The notes under the pieces were generated by a model, which worked only from the letters and a program-made list of their open reading frames with translations, was not told the DNA's origin and did no database searches. Source: Vombatus ursinus (Eukaryota > Chordata > Mammalia > Diprotodontia > Vombatidae). Taken from it: a DNA stretch of 64,000 nucleotides. Positions within the stretch are counted from its first letter, which is position 1; each line of letters opens with the position of its first letter. The translations under genes were made by a program, and so were the position numbers. Shown piece by piece: positions 47,640 to 58,545 of the stretch. The DNA lies in the NCBI RefSeq assembly GCF_900497805.2, contig NW_020954581.1, forward strand, positions 7,188,142-7,252,141, read 5' to 3'.

Positions 47640-48590
47640 CAGTGAAGATAGAAAGAACCCACCAATCATCTTCTGAAAGGAACCAAAAAAAAAATAAAGA
47701 CCTAGAACTATCATAGCCAACTCCCAGAGTTCCCATGTTAAAGAAACAAAAATTCTTCAACCTTTCAGAAAGAAAAAAAGAATCAAACATCAAAGAAATA
47801 TAGTCAAGATTAAATAAGATGTTACTGTTTTATGAATAAGAGGAAATATTTGAATACAAGATCTCAAATTGCAAAGATTTACAAGCAAGAATAATTTACC
47901 CTTTAAAGATGAGTATAATCTTACAGGGGCAAATCAACCTTTAATGAAATAGAGAATTTTCAAGCATTTTGATGAAAAGACCAAATCTGAGCAAGATCTT
48001 TAAAATACAAACACAAGTCAAGAGAAACCTGGGCGGGGGGGGATTTACTTGAGCAATTGGAAGAAACTGTATGATTATATATTGCAAATATTCAAATTAA
48101 GGGAGAATTGAGAGTTTCTTCATAATATTAATGTCTTAAAATGGAATAAAAGGAGTTAAATAAAAAGAAAAAAAGAGGTCCATGGAGCAGATTGATTCTG
48201 TTTCGAGAGTTTAAAAAGGAGAAAGTGGGGGCAGCTAGGTGGTGCAGTGGATAGAACACCGGCCCTGAAGTCAGGAGGACCTGAGTTCAAATCCGGCCTC
48301 TGACCAAACACTTAACACTAGCTGTGTGACCCTGGGCAAGTCACTTAAACCCAATTGCCTAACCAAAAAAAAAAAAAAGAGGAGAAAGTGAAGGGAAGAT
48401 GAAAAAAAATGTAGTTAAGAGGAAGAAATAATATGACTTATTTTTTTCATAAATATGATTTATAAGTAGAATATACAAGCATGGGAGAAGAGATGGAGAA
48501 GTGGACATCAGATTAACCTCACTCAATTAAAATTAAAAAAAAACAACAATAAGAATTGAGAACACACACACACATACCCTGAGGATATTA
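47640..48590 (+). mobile_element. L1 ORF1 C-terminal and spacer remnant, split by a SINE
   Basis: The order gaaagaacccaccaatcatc, actcccagagttcccatgtt, gatgagtataatcttacagg, gaaatagagaattttcaagc and gatgaaaagaccaaatctga follows the end of ORF1 and the post-ORF1 spacer of copy A (18770-19110). The spacer continues beyond a WSINE1-like insertion (48228-48379) to about 48590. Confidence 0.75.
48217..48390 (+). mobile_element. WSINE1-like SINE with target-site duplication
   Basis: Body 48228-48379. Exact duplication aggagaaagtg (48217-48227 and 48380-48390). The head gggcagctaggtggtgcagt, tcaggaggacctgagttcaa and a clean A-tail are intact. The diagnostic insertion appears as gaccaaacacttaacactag. 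Relatively young copy inside an L1 remnant. Confidence 0.95.
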
Positions 48591-48838
48591 AAAAAAAAAG
48601 GGAAAAGACAGTCCTTGTCATCATGAAACTTACAATCTAATGGGGAAGATACAATAAAGATATACATAGAATGCTAAGTGTAGGATAGATAAGAAATAAT
48701 TAACAGGGGGTAGGCACTAGAAGTACTGGGGAAGATTTCCTGTAGAAGGTAGAATTTTAGTTGGGACTTAAAGTGAAACAAGGGAAGTAAATAAGTAGAG
48801 CCTTCCAGTCTGGAGACATAGCCGGCATTTAATAAAAT
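48591..48838 (-). mobile_element. L2 LINE 3' region, antisense
   Basis: The plus strand reads catgaaacttacaatctaat, ggcactagaagtactgggga, gatttcctgtagaaggtaga then gttgggacttaaagtgaaac, matching L2 in antisense as at 43.6 kb. Confidence 0.75.
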
Positions 48839-48839
48839 T

Positions 48840-49540
48840 TTGTTCATCCACTTTTTTTTTTTGACACAGAGACTAGCCTGTTCTTTGAGTATACATAGAA
48901 CTCAGCTACAATTGGGAGAAATACAACATAGTAACCCCAATGCAAAGCACATTAATCTTCTCCTGTCCTCCATTCAATTAATGATATCTCAGTTCTTATC
49001 TAACACTTCACAAGTGTTTATATCTCATCAGCATAGTATAAACAAAAATATACCCTTTTATAACTCATTTGCTTATTTGACAGCCACACTCCCTTTCATT
49101 TCTCCCACTAACTTTTTGTCTTACAATTGTGTTTTATTTTGCACTTATTAATTTAAAACTCCATTTTCTGCTCATTTGGTTAACATCACATTTAGTTGTT
49201 CTCCTTTGGCTTAAATCATGCTCTTTCAATTTTTCTCTGCAAGTTCTCCCGGATTGTTTTACCTCAAATTCAATCTCTGCCTTTCTTTATAAGTCTAAAG
49301 TCTGTAAGATCATCTTCACAACATCATTCCCTTTATATGGTTCAAATCATCATCTTTGGTCTGCTTCTGACACATAGCTTGTTTCTTCAGAAACCAAAAT
49401 TAAAATGTTTTCCATCAATTGTCAAGGTTATGTTCTTAGATGACTGGCATGTCTTAATACACAAAGGGATATTTGGAGGAAGACTAGTTTTAAAGGGTAA
49501 TGAGTTCCACTTTGGACATTTTGTATTCATGATTTGACTA
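48840..49540. other. Unassigned sequence
   Basis: Frames of 103 (48840-49151, +) and 113 codons (49196-49537, +) have no recognisable domain. No repeat family recognised. Confidence 0.35.
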
Positions 49541-49544
49541 TGGG

Positions 49545-50025
49545 CCAAACATTCAAACTCTGCTGCAGAGAGCACAACTCCAGTGGGCTGGCCATGTTGT
49601 TCAAATGCAAAATGTATGCTTGCTACTATTTTATGGAGAATTCACACAAGGCAAGTGATCACATGGGTTAAGAAGAAGTGATATAAGAACACTGTTAGGT
49701 CTCTCTTAAGAACTTTGGAATTGATTGCATAACATAGGAGACACTGGCACATGACCGCTCAGCATGGCATGCCCACGCCAGAGAAAGTGCTGTGCTCATA
49801 AAGCAAAGCAAAATTGAAATAGCTCAAAAGAAATGCAAGATTTGCAAATTTAGAGAATCCACCCTAAATGTTCACATGGACTATTTGTGACCTACCTGCG
49901 GTAGAGTATTCTGAGCCCATATTGGTCTCATCAGCTATAGTTGGACACAGTGTAACTTGACTCTAACATAATGATGTCATCTTGGTCCTTTTTGAGAACA
50001 AAGGACAACAACCCATGGACCATCC
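49545..50025 (+). mobile_element. Unclassified non-LTR LINE, C-terminal end and tail
   Basis: Translation at 49561 gives LLQRAQLQWAGHVVQMQN, then LLLFYGEFTQGK. This corresponds to the conserved non-LTR retrotransposon C-terminal motif LRWAGHVxRMPDxRLPKxLFYGELxxGKR. The copy ends at gtcatcttggtcctttttga followed by gaacaaaggacaacaacc, a distinct 3' tail unlike L1, L2, RTE or CR1/L3 tails in this window. The clade (L2/CR1-like or other) is not resolved. The frame is broken by several stops. Confidence 0.65.
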
Positions 50026-50399
50026 AGGTGTAGAATTCCAAGAAATAGTTGGCAATGGGATCCAGGAGTTTAGAAGAATGATGAGAGTCAAATATCTGGT
50101 TATAGGAATAATATACTAGAGATGATAACTGAAATTATTGTTTCCATTATTCAGTACTTTTTTTATTTCAATTCCAATTATTTCTAATTATTTGAAATTC
50201 AAAGAGTCTAGGTGTTCACCACCAGTGATAATGTGGCAAAGAAGATGAGTCAGGATAGAGTCTTATCAGAAGCCCCACAGAAAGGAGATTGTGGGACTTT
50301 GTGTACACAGAAGGAAAGCCAGGAAAAAGCAGAAATATAAAAGTCAGGATAATATCCAAGAAGAGTGGGTATTTAATAATAAAAAAGAGTAGATATCAT
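50026..50399. other. Unassigned sequence
   Basis: Nothing recognised between the LINE tail and the next L1. Confidence 0.35.
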
Positions 50400-50566
50400 A
50401 GCCTTTTTAAATTCAATTTTATTTTGTTTTCAGTTCCAAATTCATTTCCTTCTACTTCCCTTATTCTATGTATTAAGAAGGCAAGAAAAGCCAAACCCAT
50501 TATACATTTGAATAGTTGTGGAAAACAAATTTCTGCATTAACCATCCTCAAGAAGAATCAAAAAAG

Positions 50567-51440
50567 GCTCAGATTCCTTAAGAACCTAGCCAATAGCTCA
50601 CAAATGTTCAGATTCCTTAAGAGTCTGGCCAAAATGGCAGATGTTTAATAAACTTTGTCTCTGGCTGAAAGAAGGCTTGGGTCAAATTCTTTTGGGTAGG
50701 ACCTGCATCTCTTATTTTTTTTATATTTTGGGGTCCCAGCACCCTTAAAACCTCTAGACCTCAATATATGATTTCTTGACTGGGAAGAACTGACTTATCC
50801 CAAGCTTTTCTCCAGCCAAGAAGGGAAGGTTTGTCTCTTCCAGGGACTTAGACATCAACTTCCCCATGATTGCTCCAGCTACAAACCTCCAACTGAGTCC
50901 AAGGTTTTCTAGCTAACTGGACCTGAAGTCTGACTCCTTGAATGGGACCCAGAGAGGCAATGTCAGCTCTATGCCCCTTGCCAGTAAGAAGCAGTTTCAG
51001 AAGCCTAGACCTTTGCCCTTTACCCCAAAATAATTTGGGTCCCATTTGTTTAAGAGATTGTCCTTGAATTCTCCCACTTGATGAAGGAGGTCTCTGGCAT
51101 TTCCCTGAGGCTATAATCCTGTCAACTGGTCTTTCATTCACCTACACCCAATCTCCTAATTCACTACTATCCTTAACCTAGTCCAACCCTCCATTGTCTG
51201 TTACCTCCCAATGGCCCCTGGCTACTTCCCACTCTTGACGCTATCTAGACTCCTTCCAATCACTCTGATAAAACTCCTTCCTAGATCCCTCCCCCAGTCT
51301 CTCTGTATATAAGGTCCATTTGGTCTCCATTAAGGTGCTCAGATTCCTTAAGAACCTAGCCAATAGCTCATGTGTTCAGAATCTTTAAGAGTCTGGCCAA
51401 TATGGTGGATCTTTAATAAACCTTGTCTGTGGCTGAGAAG
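50567..51440 (+). mobile_element. LTR-element fossil in R-U5-(short spacer)-U3-R order
   Basis: Two direct repeats of about 105 bp (50567-50671 and 51337-51440; roughly 90% identical by eye) bracket about 665 bp. The right repeat is preceded by a TATA-like tatataag (about 51306) some 31 bp upstream. It contains AATAAA (51415-51420) about 16-20 bp before the A/GA-rich tail. This is the order of a terminally repeated R in an LTR-element transcript: R-U5 at the left, U3-R at the right, with a purine tract (aagaagggaagg, about 50818-50829) where U3 would begin. Hardly any internal region remains. It is a broken, non-coding fossil of moderate age, family unassigned, inserted in L1 copy F. The outer edges coincide with transcript ends rather than LTR ends. 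Confidence 0.5.
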
Positions 51441-51690
51441 AAGAAGAAGAAGAAGAAGAAGAAGAAGAAGAAGAAGAAGAAGAAGAAGAAGAAGAAGAAG
51501 AAGAAGAAGAAGAAGAAGAAGAAGAAGAAGAAGAAGAAGAAGAAGAAGAAGAAGAAGAAGAAGAAAGAAGAAGAAGAAGAAGAAGAAGAAAGAAGAAGAA
51601 GAAGAAGAAGAAGAAGAAGAAGAAGAAAGAAGAAGAAGAAGAAGAAGAAGAAGAAGAAGAAGAAGAAGAAGAAGAAGAAGAAGAAGAAAG
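51434..51690. repeat. Expanded (GAA)n tract
   Basis: About 255 bp of gaa units with three gaaagaag interruptions (near 51563, 51589 and 51627). It begins where the poly(A) tail of the LTR-derived insert would be and probably grew from it. The 121-, 128- and 103-codon frames here (poly-Leu/Ser, poly-Arg/Glu, poly-Lys/Glu) are artefacts of the repeat. Confidence 0.95.
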
Positions 51691-51984
51691 GAAGAGAAAA
51701 AAATATGTTTCATTCTGTACTCTCAGTCTATTAGTTCTCTATCTGGATGTGGATAGCATGCTTCATCATGGATTGTTTGAAAATTTTTCAAAGTTGATTA
51801 TCTTTACAATATTGCTTCACTATATAAATTGTTTCCCTGGTTCTACTCACTTCACTTTGCATCAGTTCATACAAATGTTCAAAGTTCAAAGTTCTTTTTT
51901 TTCCCCTGAAACCATATCCTTCATAATTTGTTACAGCAAAATAGTATGGCATTACATTTCATAAGTGTGTGTATATTTATATCT

Positions 51985-52015
51985 ATAGCTTTCTATCTCT
52001 CTATCTATCTATCTG

Positions 52016-52056
<41 letters not shown>

Positions 52057-52057
52057 T
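51985..52057. repeat. (TCTA)n microsatellite
   Basis: About 17 tcta units, with one tctg, inside the L1 3' sequence. Confidence 0.95.
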
Positions 52058-52600
52058 TCAGCTATTTTCCAATTGATGTACAACCCTTTAGTTCCAAATC
52101 TTTGACTCCACAAAAAGAGCTGAAAGAAATATTTTGTACATATAGGTCCTTTCCTTTCTTTAATCTCTTTGAGATAGAGACCTAGTACTGATATCTTTGG
52201 TTCAGAGGGTATGAACAGTTTAATAGCTTTTTTGGGCACACTTCCAAATAACTTCCAGAATTGTTAGATGAGTCCATAATTTCACCAACAGGGAAATGTT
52301 ATACATTTTTCCCAATATCCCCAGGAGTATTTGTCGATTTCCTTTTTTTTTCTTGTTGTTTTAACCAATTGGATGGGTGTGGGGTGGTACCTCATAAGTA
52401 TTTTAATTGGCATTTTTCTAACTGTTAGAGATTAAGATTTTTTTTAAATGGAGATTAATCACTTTGATTTTTTTTCCTCTGAAAATTGCCTATTCACATT
52501 CTTCAATTATTTATTAACTGGGGAATGGCTCTTCTTGTAAAGTTACTCAGTTCTCTATATTTTTAGAAATGAGACCTTTATCAAATAACATTTGTTTTAG

Positions 52601-52900
52601 TAAATAAAAAAAAATCTTGTGGAGAGTTATTTCATGGGAAGTGGTGGGGTAAGAAATAAAATTTTTTAAAAGACTGAGAAGTGAGGGGAAGGTGATGAAT
52701 TACAGACCAAGAGTATTGACAGCTCTCCCAATGAAAGATATGGGAGGATCATTTGATATGTCTGGAATTTTTTTTCATTTCTTTCTTAGTGACAATGATG
52801 CTGTATTATAATAATAACAGTAACTATTATTATTATTAGATGATAATGTATATATTATAATAATACTAAACAGAGATCTCTGTAGTCTCACTTTTGGATT
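52601..52900. other. Unassigned sequence with a TTA/ATA-rich run
   Basis: Contains ataataatata and attattatta runs at about 52806-52870. No gene signal. Confidence 0.4.
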
Positions 52901-52904
52901 AAGA

Positions 52905-53165
52905 ATTACTTTCAAGAGTCAGCTATGTGGTACAGAATAGAATGCTGGGACTGGAGTCAGGAAGATCTGAGTTGAAATCTAACCTCTGATGTTGACTGGT
53001 TATGGGACCCTGAGCAAGGCAATTAACTTCTTTGCTTTACTTTCCTCAACTGTAAAATGGGAATAATGATCTACATGAGTTGTTGCAAGGATCAAATGGA
53101 TAATATTTGTAAAGTGCTTATTACAGTAGCTGCCACATAACAGAAGCTTAATAAGTGTCCTTCCT
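52905..53165 (+). mobile_element. MIR/THER-like SINE
   Basis: Contains gactggagtcaggaagatct, gaccctgagcaaggcaatta, tactttcctcaactgtaaaa, taatatttgtaaagtgctta and a terminal cagaagcttaataagtgtcc. Near full length. Confidence 0.75.
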
Positions 53166-53242
53166 TCCTTTCTCTGCTATTGGATTTCTTTGCTCCTCCA
53201 AAAACCTTGATACATTTGACCTGCATTTTGTTTGATTTTAGT

Positions 53243-56200
53243 TAATGCTACATTTTATTTTATTTTTCAAATGGTTCTTTATTTTTCCCCCAGTTATATG
53301 TCAAGAAATCTTTCAGCAAACATTTTTATAAGATTTTGAGTATAAGTGAAAAAATATGCTTCAATCTGCATTCAGAGTCATTCAATAGTTCTTTAACTGG
53401 ATATGGATATCATTTTCCTTCATGAGTTCTTTGTACTTGTCTTGGATAATTGTATTACTGAGAAGAGATGTGTCATTCATAGTTAATCATCACACAATGT
53501 TACTGATACTGTGTTCAAAGTTTTTCTGCTCCTTTTACTTTGCTTCAGTTTGTACAAGTCTTTCCAGGATTTTCTAAAGTCTGCCTGTTCACCTTTTCTT
53601 ATTACACAATAGTATTCCATTATATTTATATACCACAGCTTGTTCAGCCATTCTCCAATCAATGGGCATCCCCTCAAGTGCCAATATTTTGCCACCATGA
53701 AAAGGGCTGCTGTAAATATTTTTTTTTTTTGCATAAGTAGGTCCTTTCCTTCTTTTTTATGATCTCTTTGGGATATAGACATAATAGTGGATAAACATGA
53801 GGATCAAAGGGTGTTCACAGTTTAGTTGCCCTTTGGTCATAGCTCCAATTTGCTCTTCAGAATTGTTTGATCAGTTCACAACTCCACCATCAATGTTATC
53901 AGTATTTTCTGACATTTTCCCCAATTTTTACACATCCACTCCAACATTTATCATTTTCCTTGTTTGTCTTATTAGCAAATCTGATAGGTGTAAGATAGTA
54001 TCTCAGAGTTGGTTTAATTTTCATTTCTCTAATCAATAGTGATTTAGAGCACTTCTTCATATACCTATAGATAGCTTTGATCCTTTCCTCTGAAAACTGC
54101 CTGTTCATATCCTTTGACCATTTGTCAATTGAGGAATGACTTGTATTCTTATAAATTTGACTCAGTTCTCTATGCATTTGAGAAATGAGGACTTTATCAG
54201 AGACACTTCCTGTAAAGATTTTTTCCCAGGTTTCTGTTTTCCTTCTAATCTTGGTTGCATTTTTTTTGTACGAAAGTTTTTTAATTTAATATAATCAAAA
54301 TTATTTTACATTTTGTAATGTTGTGTATCTCTTGTTTGGTTTTGAATTCCTACCCTCCCCATAGATCTGAAGGTAGACTATTCCTTGCTCTTCTAATTTG
54401 CTTATGGTTTCACCCTTTATGCCTAAATCATGCACTCATTTTGACCTTATCTTGGCACTAGGTGTGAGATGTTGGTCTATATACCTAGCTTGCTTCCTAC
54501 TCTTTTCCAGCTTAACCAGAAGTTTTTGTCAAATTGTGAGTTCTTATCCCAAAAACTGGGGTCTTTGGGTTTATCAAACAATAAGTTACTATGTTCGTTG
54601 ACTACTGTGTCTCGTGTACCTATTGATCCACTCTGCCATCCTCTTCTGTTTTATGGGAGAGTTCATCCCATTCATATTCATAATTATGCTTACTACCTGT
54701 GTATTTACCTCCATCTTATTCTTCCTCCTGTCTGTCCTCTCTCTCCTTTTACTCTTTCCCTCCTCACCAGAATTTTGCTTCTGTCTACCACCTCCCAGGC
54801 TCTGCCCTCCCTTCTGTCAGTCTCCATCCCCCCCCCCCCACTTGATCTCCTCTCCTTCTACTTCACTGTCAGGTAAGATATATTTCTATATTCAAGTGAT
54901 TGTGTATATTATTCTCTTTTTGAGACAATATTGATGAGAGTAAGGTTCAAGAAATGCTCATTGCCCACCGTCCCATCTTCTCCTATACTCAAATAGGTCT
55001 TTAGTGCCTATTCATGGGGAATAATTTACCCCATTCTACCTCTTCATTTCTTCTATACCCATTGTACTCCTCTTTCTCATCCCTTAATTTTTTTGTCATT
55101 CCCTCAAATCCACCTTATACCCATACTCTCTGTCCATTTATATTCCTTCTAGCTGTACTCTAATGATACAATTTTTAAGAATTGCAAGTATCATCTTCTC
55201 ATTGAAGGATATAAACAGTTCAGATCCATTGAATAACTTACGTTTTCTTTTCCCTTTTTCCCTTTTCCCTTTCTCCTGCTAATGCTTCCCTTGGGTCTTG
55301 ATATTGGAGATCAGTTTTTTTGGTTTAGTTCTGGTCTTCTCCTTATGAAAGCTTGAAAGCCTTCCATTTTGTTGAATGACCATTTTCCCCCTTGATGTAT
55401 TATGCTTGATTTTCCTGGGTAAGAGTTTCTTGGTTACAGTCCTAACTTCTTTGTCTTCCATAATATCATATTCCATGACCTCCAATCTTTTAATGTTGCA
55501 GCTGCCACGTCCTGGGCAATCCTGACTGTGACTCCCTGATATTTGAATTGTTTTTCACTTGTAATATTTTTTTTTCCCTTGATTGGATTGTTCTGAAATT
55601 TGGCTATAATATTCTTTGGAGTTTTTATCTTGGGATCTCTTTCCTGAGGTGATCTGTGGATTCTTTCAATGCCTATTTTGGCCTCTTGTTCCAGGACATC
55701 AGGGAAGTTTTCTTTGATAATTTCTTGAAAGATGCTGTCCAGGTCCTCCTTTTGATTATGGCTTTCAGGTATTCCAATGATTCTGATATTATTTCTACTG
55801 GATCTATTTTCCAGGCCAATTGTTTTTCCCATGAGGTAGTCTATATTTTCTTCCATGTTTTCATTCATTTGATTTTGTTTGATTGATTCTTAATGTCTCA
55901 TAGAGTTATTAGCTTCCACTTGCCCAATTCTAACTTTTAAGGTATTCTTTTCTTCAATAAGCTTTTGTACTTTCTTTTCCATTTGTCCAATTGTACTCTT
56001 TAAGGAGTTGCTTTCTTCAGTGGATTTTTGTATCTCCTTTTATATTTTGTCAAGTCTACTCTTTAAACAGTTTCCCAAAATGTTAACGCTTCATAATTCT
56101 CTTTCATCACTCTTATTCCTTTAGCCAATTTTTCTTTTACCTGTCTTATATGATTTTTAAGTTCCTTTTTGAGCTCTTCCATCAGTTCTTTCTGGATTTG

Positions 56201-57097
56201 AGACCACTTCCCATTTTTCTTTGGGATTTTGCCCATAGGTGTTTTGAAATTGTTCTCCTCTTATGAGTTTGTGTCTTGGTCTTCCCTGTCACCATAACTT
56301 TCTATGGTCAGATTCTTTTGTTGTTGTTGTTGTTTTTTCACTCATCTTTTTTGGCCTTTTTCCATTCTTTTAAACTTTATCTCTATTCCTAGGATAGAAA
56401 GGGGTCTGTCTCATGCTTCTTGTGCCAGTGGCTGCAGGCCCTGGTTGTTTACCTGGTGATGTGCTGATGTTAACCTGAAGCCCGTGGGGGACACTCATGC
56501 CTGGTGCAGTGTCATTGGGGTAGAGTGTGGGATGGCTGGTGCTGCTGAAGGCCATAGGGGTCTAGCAGCTTACCTGGTGCTGAGTTTGGGTCCTAGTGGT
56601 GGTTTGTGGCATGAGCAGAGGCCTGGTCGGGTTTTTCTGCTTTTCCAGTGGGCTACACTGAAGCATGCAGAGGTCTGACTGCTGAAAGACATCTGTTTAC
56701 CTAGGGCTATGCTGAAGCATGTGATTCTCAGAGCTGGAGTCTGCTGGTTCCCCTTGCTATGTTAAGATACATGTGGTGTCCTGATGTTGGTGTTTTCCTG
56801 CTCCACCACACTGGGGCTCAGGATCTCCCACTGGTTTGTTGAGGTGGAGTTTGTTGGAATGTTCCTATATTGGAATGTGCTCCTCTTTTACCTGCATGAG
56901 ATGGACCTTTCTTGATGATCATCCAAGTCTCCCAGGCTAAAAGACCACTCCACTCCATCTTTTTGCTGGTTCTGATCTTCCAGTATTTATTCTGAGGGAC
57001 TATTTTATGGTTGTTTGGAGGTAAATGTGGGAGAGCTACAGTGATTCATTGATTATTCTGCCTTTTTGGTTCCTGGAAGTCTAATGCCCACATTTTA
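53243..57097 (-). mobile_element. L1 LINE copy D: 5' UTR to 3' UTR, ORF2 middle missing
   Basis: Flanked by taatgctacatttta (53243-53257) and taatgcccacatttta (57082-57097), a target-site duplication. Minus-strand order: 5' UTR (57081 to about 56350); ORF1 (about 56300-55290), with the coiled coil, an RRM giving RSSRNNIRIIGIPES and a C-terminal domain FKYQGVTVRIAQDVAAATLK; spacer (55290-54710); the first ORF2 codons (54710-54625). At about 54620 it jumps to late RT sequence and continues through the C-terminus (LSQIYKNTSHSSIDKWSKDM, YYLTPIRFANK; about 54590-53760) and 3' UTR (53520-53258). Ordinary L1 would have about 2.5-3 kb more of ORF2. Both ORFs carry disruptions. Confidence 0.85.
54822..54841. 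repeat. Poly(C) run
   Basis: Short run of about ten or more C within the pyrimidine-rich L1 spacer. Confidence 0.8.
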
Positions 57098-57179
57098 AGA
57101 TTTGATTTCATAGCTCCCTTCCAGTTCACTGGCTACTTCAGTTGTGGCCTGGAGAGTGTGTCTCTTGGTAATGAAGCAA

Positions 57180-57580
57180 AAATAAGTCTCCTATAGTGGA
57201 TCCAGAAGAGATAGTAAAAATAGAGATAATACAGAGGGGTAAGAGTTTATATCAACTGGTTACAAGAGAAATCATGTCCAATAGTAATGTAGGTGAGGTA
57301 AAGATGCTAGGTAAGAGTGGTTTGGTCAGAGAGGAGAGTTTTGAATGTCAGTTTATCAGAGGTATGAAAATTCTGAGGAATGGAGACTACTAGAAAATGG
57401 GTAGATGACTGAAGAAGATTAGAAATGAAGAACACTAGAACTGAGAAAGTCAAAGAACTATTTAGCGAAGGTTTTAGAGTGTCATTGACATTGATTTGAA
57501 GTCTGGAAAGATGATAAGGTTGGGCTGGTTCTGTAGGTTGACTGTAAGCCAAGAATTCAAAGATGACATGCTCACATTAT
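57180..57580 (-). mobile_element. L2 LINE fragment, antisense (internal region)
   Basis: The plus strand reads ttttagagtgtcattgacat, gatttgaagtctggaaagat then agccaagaattcaaagatga. This resembles the part of antisense L2 that lies 5' of the RT block. Distant match, so moderate confidence. Confidence 0.45.
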
Positions 57581-58018
57581 CTTTAAGTTATTGTCATTTT
57601 TAATGATTCTGAACAATTCAAAAAATAGCCAACTCTCAGAGTTCAAAGAGCTTCAAAGTGATCTAATTAAGCTGCAGCTGAACAGGAAACTCCACTGAAA
57701 CAGAACAAAGGACCCGTCCAGCCCTAGCCTGAAGATAACTGTAATAACAGGAAACCAACAACCTTCCAAGGCAGCCTAGTCTACTTTGGGATAGTGCTAA
57801 CTGTTAGGATGTTGTTTGCATTGTAATACGTTGCAATTCACCTCTTCACAGTTTTGACCCATTGTCATTAGTTCTTCCGGGGCCAAGTAGAGCAAATTTA
57901 CTTCCTTTTCCAATTAATTGGACTTCATGTATTTGAAGAGAGCTTACATATGCTGTCACAGGTTTTATCTCCTTTACCTAAACATTTCCTATTTCTTCAT
58001 GCTAAAATATTGCCAGCT
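57581..58018. other. Unassigned sequence
   Basis: Nothing recognised. Confidence 0.35.
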
Positions 58019-58019
58019 G

Positions 58020-58270
58020 AGTAATAAGACAGGTAGATGGTATGGTAGATAGAGAGCTGGGCCTGGTGTCAGGAAGACCTCAGTTAAAATTTGGCCTCAT
58101 ATACTTACTAGTTATGTGACTCTGGGCAAGTAACTTAACTTTGTTAGCCTCAGTTTTTTATCTGTAAAATGGGGTGTGGAAGAAGATGTAAAACTATTCC
58201 AATATCTTTGCCAAGAAAATTCCAAATGGGGTCATGAAGAGGCAGAAACTACTGAACAATAACAACAAAA
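58020..58270 (+). mobile_element. Mar1-like SINE
   Basis: Contains agctgggcctggtgtcagga, gtgactctgggcaagtaact, tttgccaagaaaattccaaa and a tail gaagaggcagaaactactga then acaataacaaca. Confidence 0.85.
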
Positions 58271-58289
58271 ATATTGCCAAACAACTTGG

Positions 58290-58545
58290 TTATACAGTGG
58301 AGTGTTGGATTTGGTATTAGGAAGACCTTGGATCAAATCTAGCTTCAAACTCTTCCTAGCTTGACATACTGTATACCCTGGGCATAATTATTAAGTACTT
58401 CAGTTTTCCTCTTCTGTAAAATGGTGGTAAGATTAACACCTATCTCACAGGATTGAAAGGATTAAATAAGATATTTGTAAAGTGCTTTGCAATTGTTAAA
58501 GCACTATATAAAATCAAGTTGTTATTATTATTAGTAGTATTGGTG
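58290..58545 (+). mobile_element. MIR-like SINE
   Basis: Shows ggtattaggaagaccttgga, taccctgggcataattatta, agttttcctcttctgtaaaa, ctatctcacaggattgaaag and a terminal gttaaagcactatataaaat with ttattattat. Confidence 0.75.

Larger units (their letters stand above)
50400..52600 (-). mobile_element. L1 LINE copy F, 3' part, interrupted
   Basis: Minus-strand L1 3' UTR (50400-50555 and 51690-52010) and ORF2 C-terminus (52060-52600). Landmarks on the plus strand are tatgcttcatt-type wording (51700s), ttttccaattgatgtacaac, tatttgtcgatttccttttt and gaaatgagacctttatcaaa. It ends at about 52600 close to the same C-terminal site where copies A, B and C are joined to the start of ORF2. An LTR-derived insert with a GAA tract and a TCTA microsatellite interrupt it. 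Confidence 0.8.

Noticed and set aside
51348-51756. Poly-Leu/Ser, poly-Arg/Glu and poly-Lys/Glu open frames of 103-128 codons
   Set aside because: Products of the GAA tract and its complement read in different frames.
51960-52060. Regularly spaced repeats suggesting a CRISPR array
   Set aside because: It is a TCTA tetranucleotide microsatellite without spacers, in a eukaryotic context.
55434-55868. 144-codon minus-strand frame resembling an intact RNA-binding protein gene
   Set aside because: It matches L1 ORF1 (RRM and C-terminal domain) and lies within L1 copy D, so it is a retrotransposon remnant and not a host gene.
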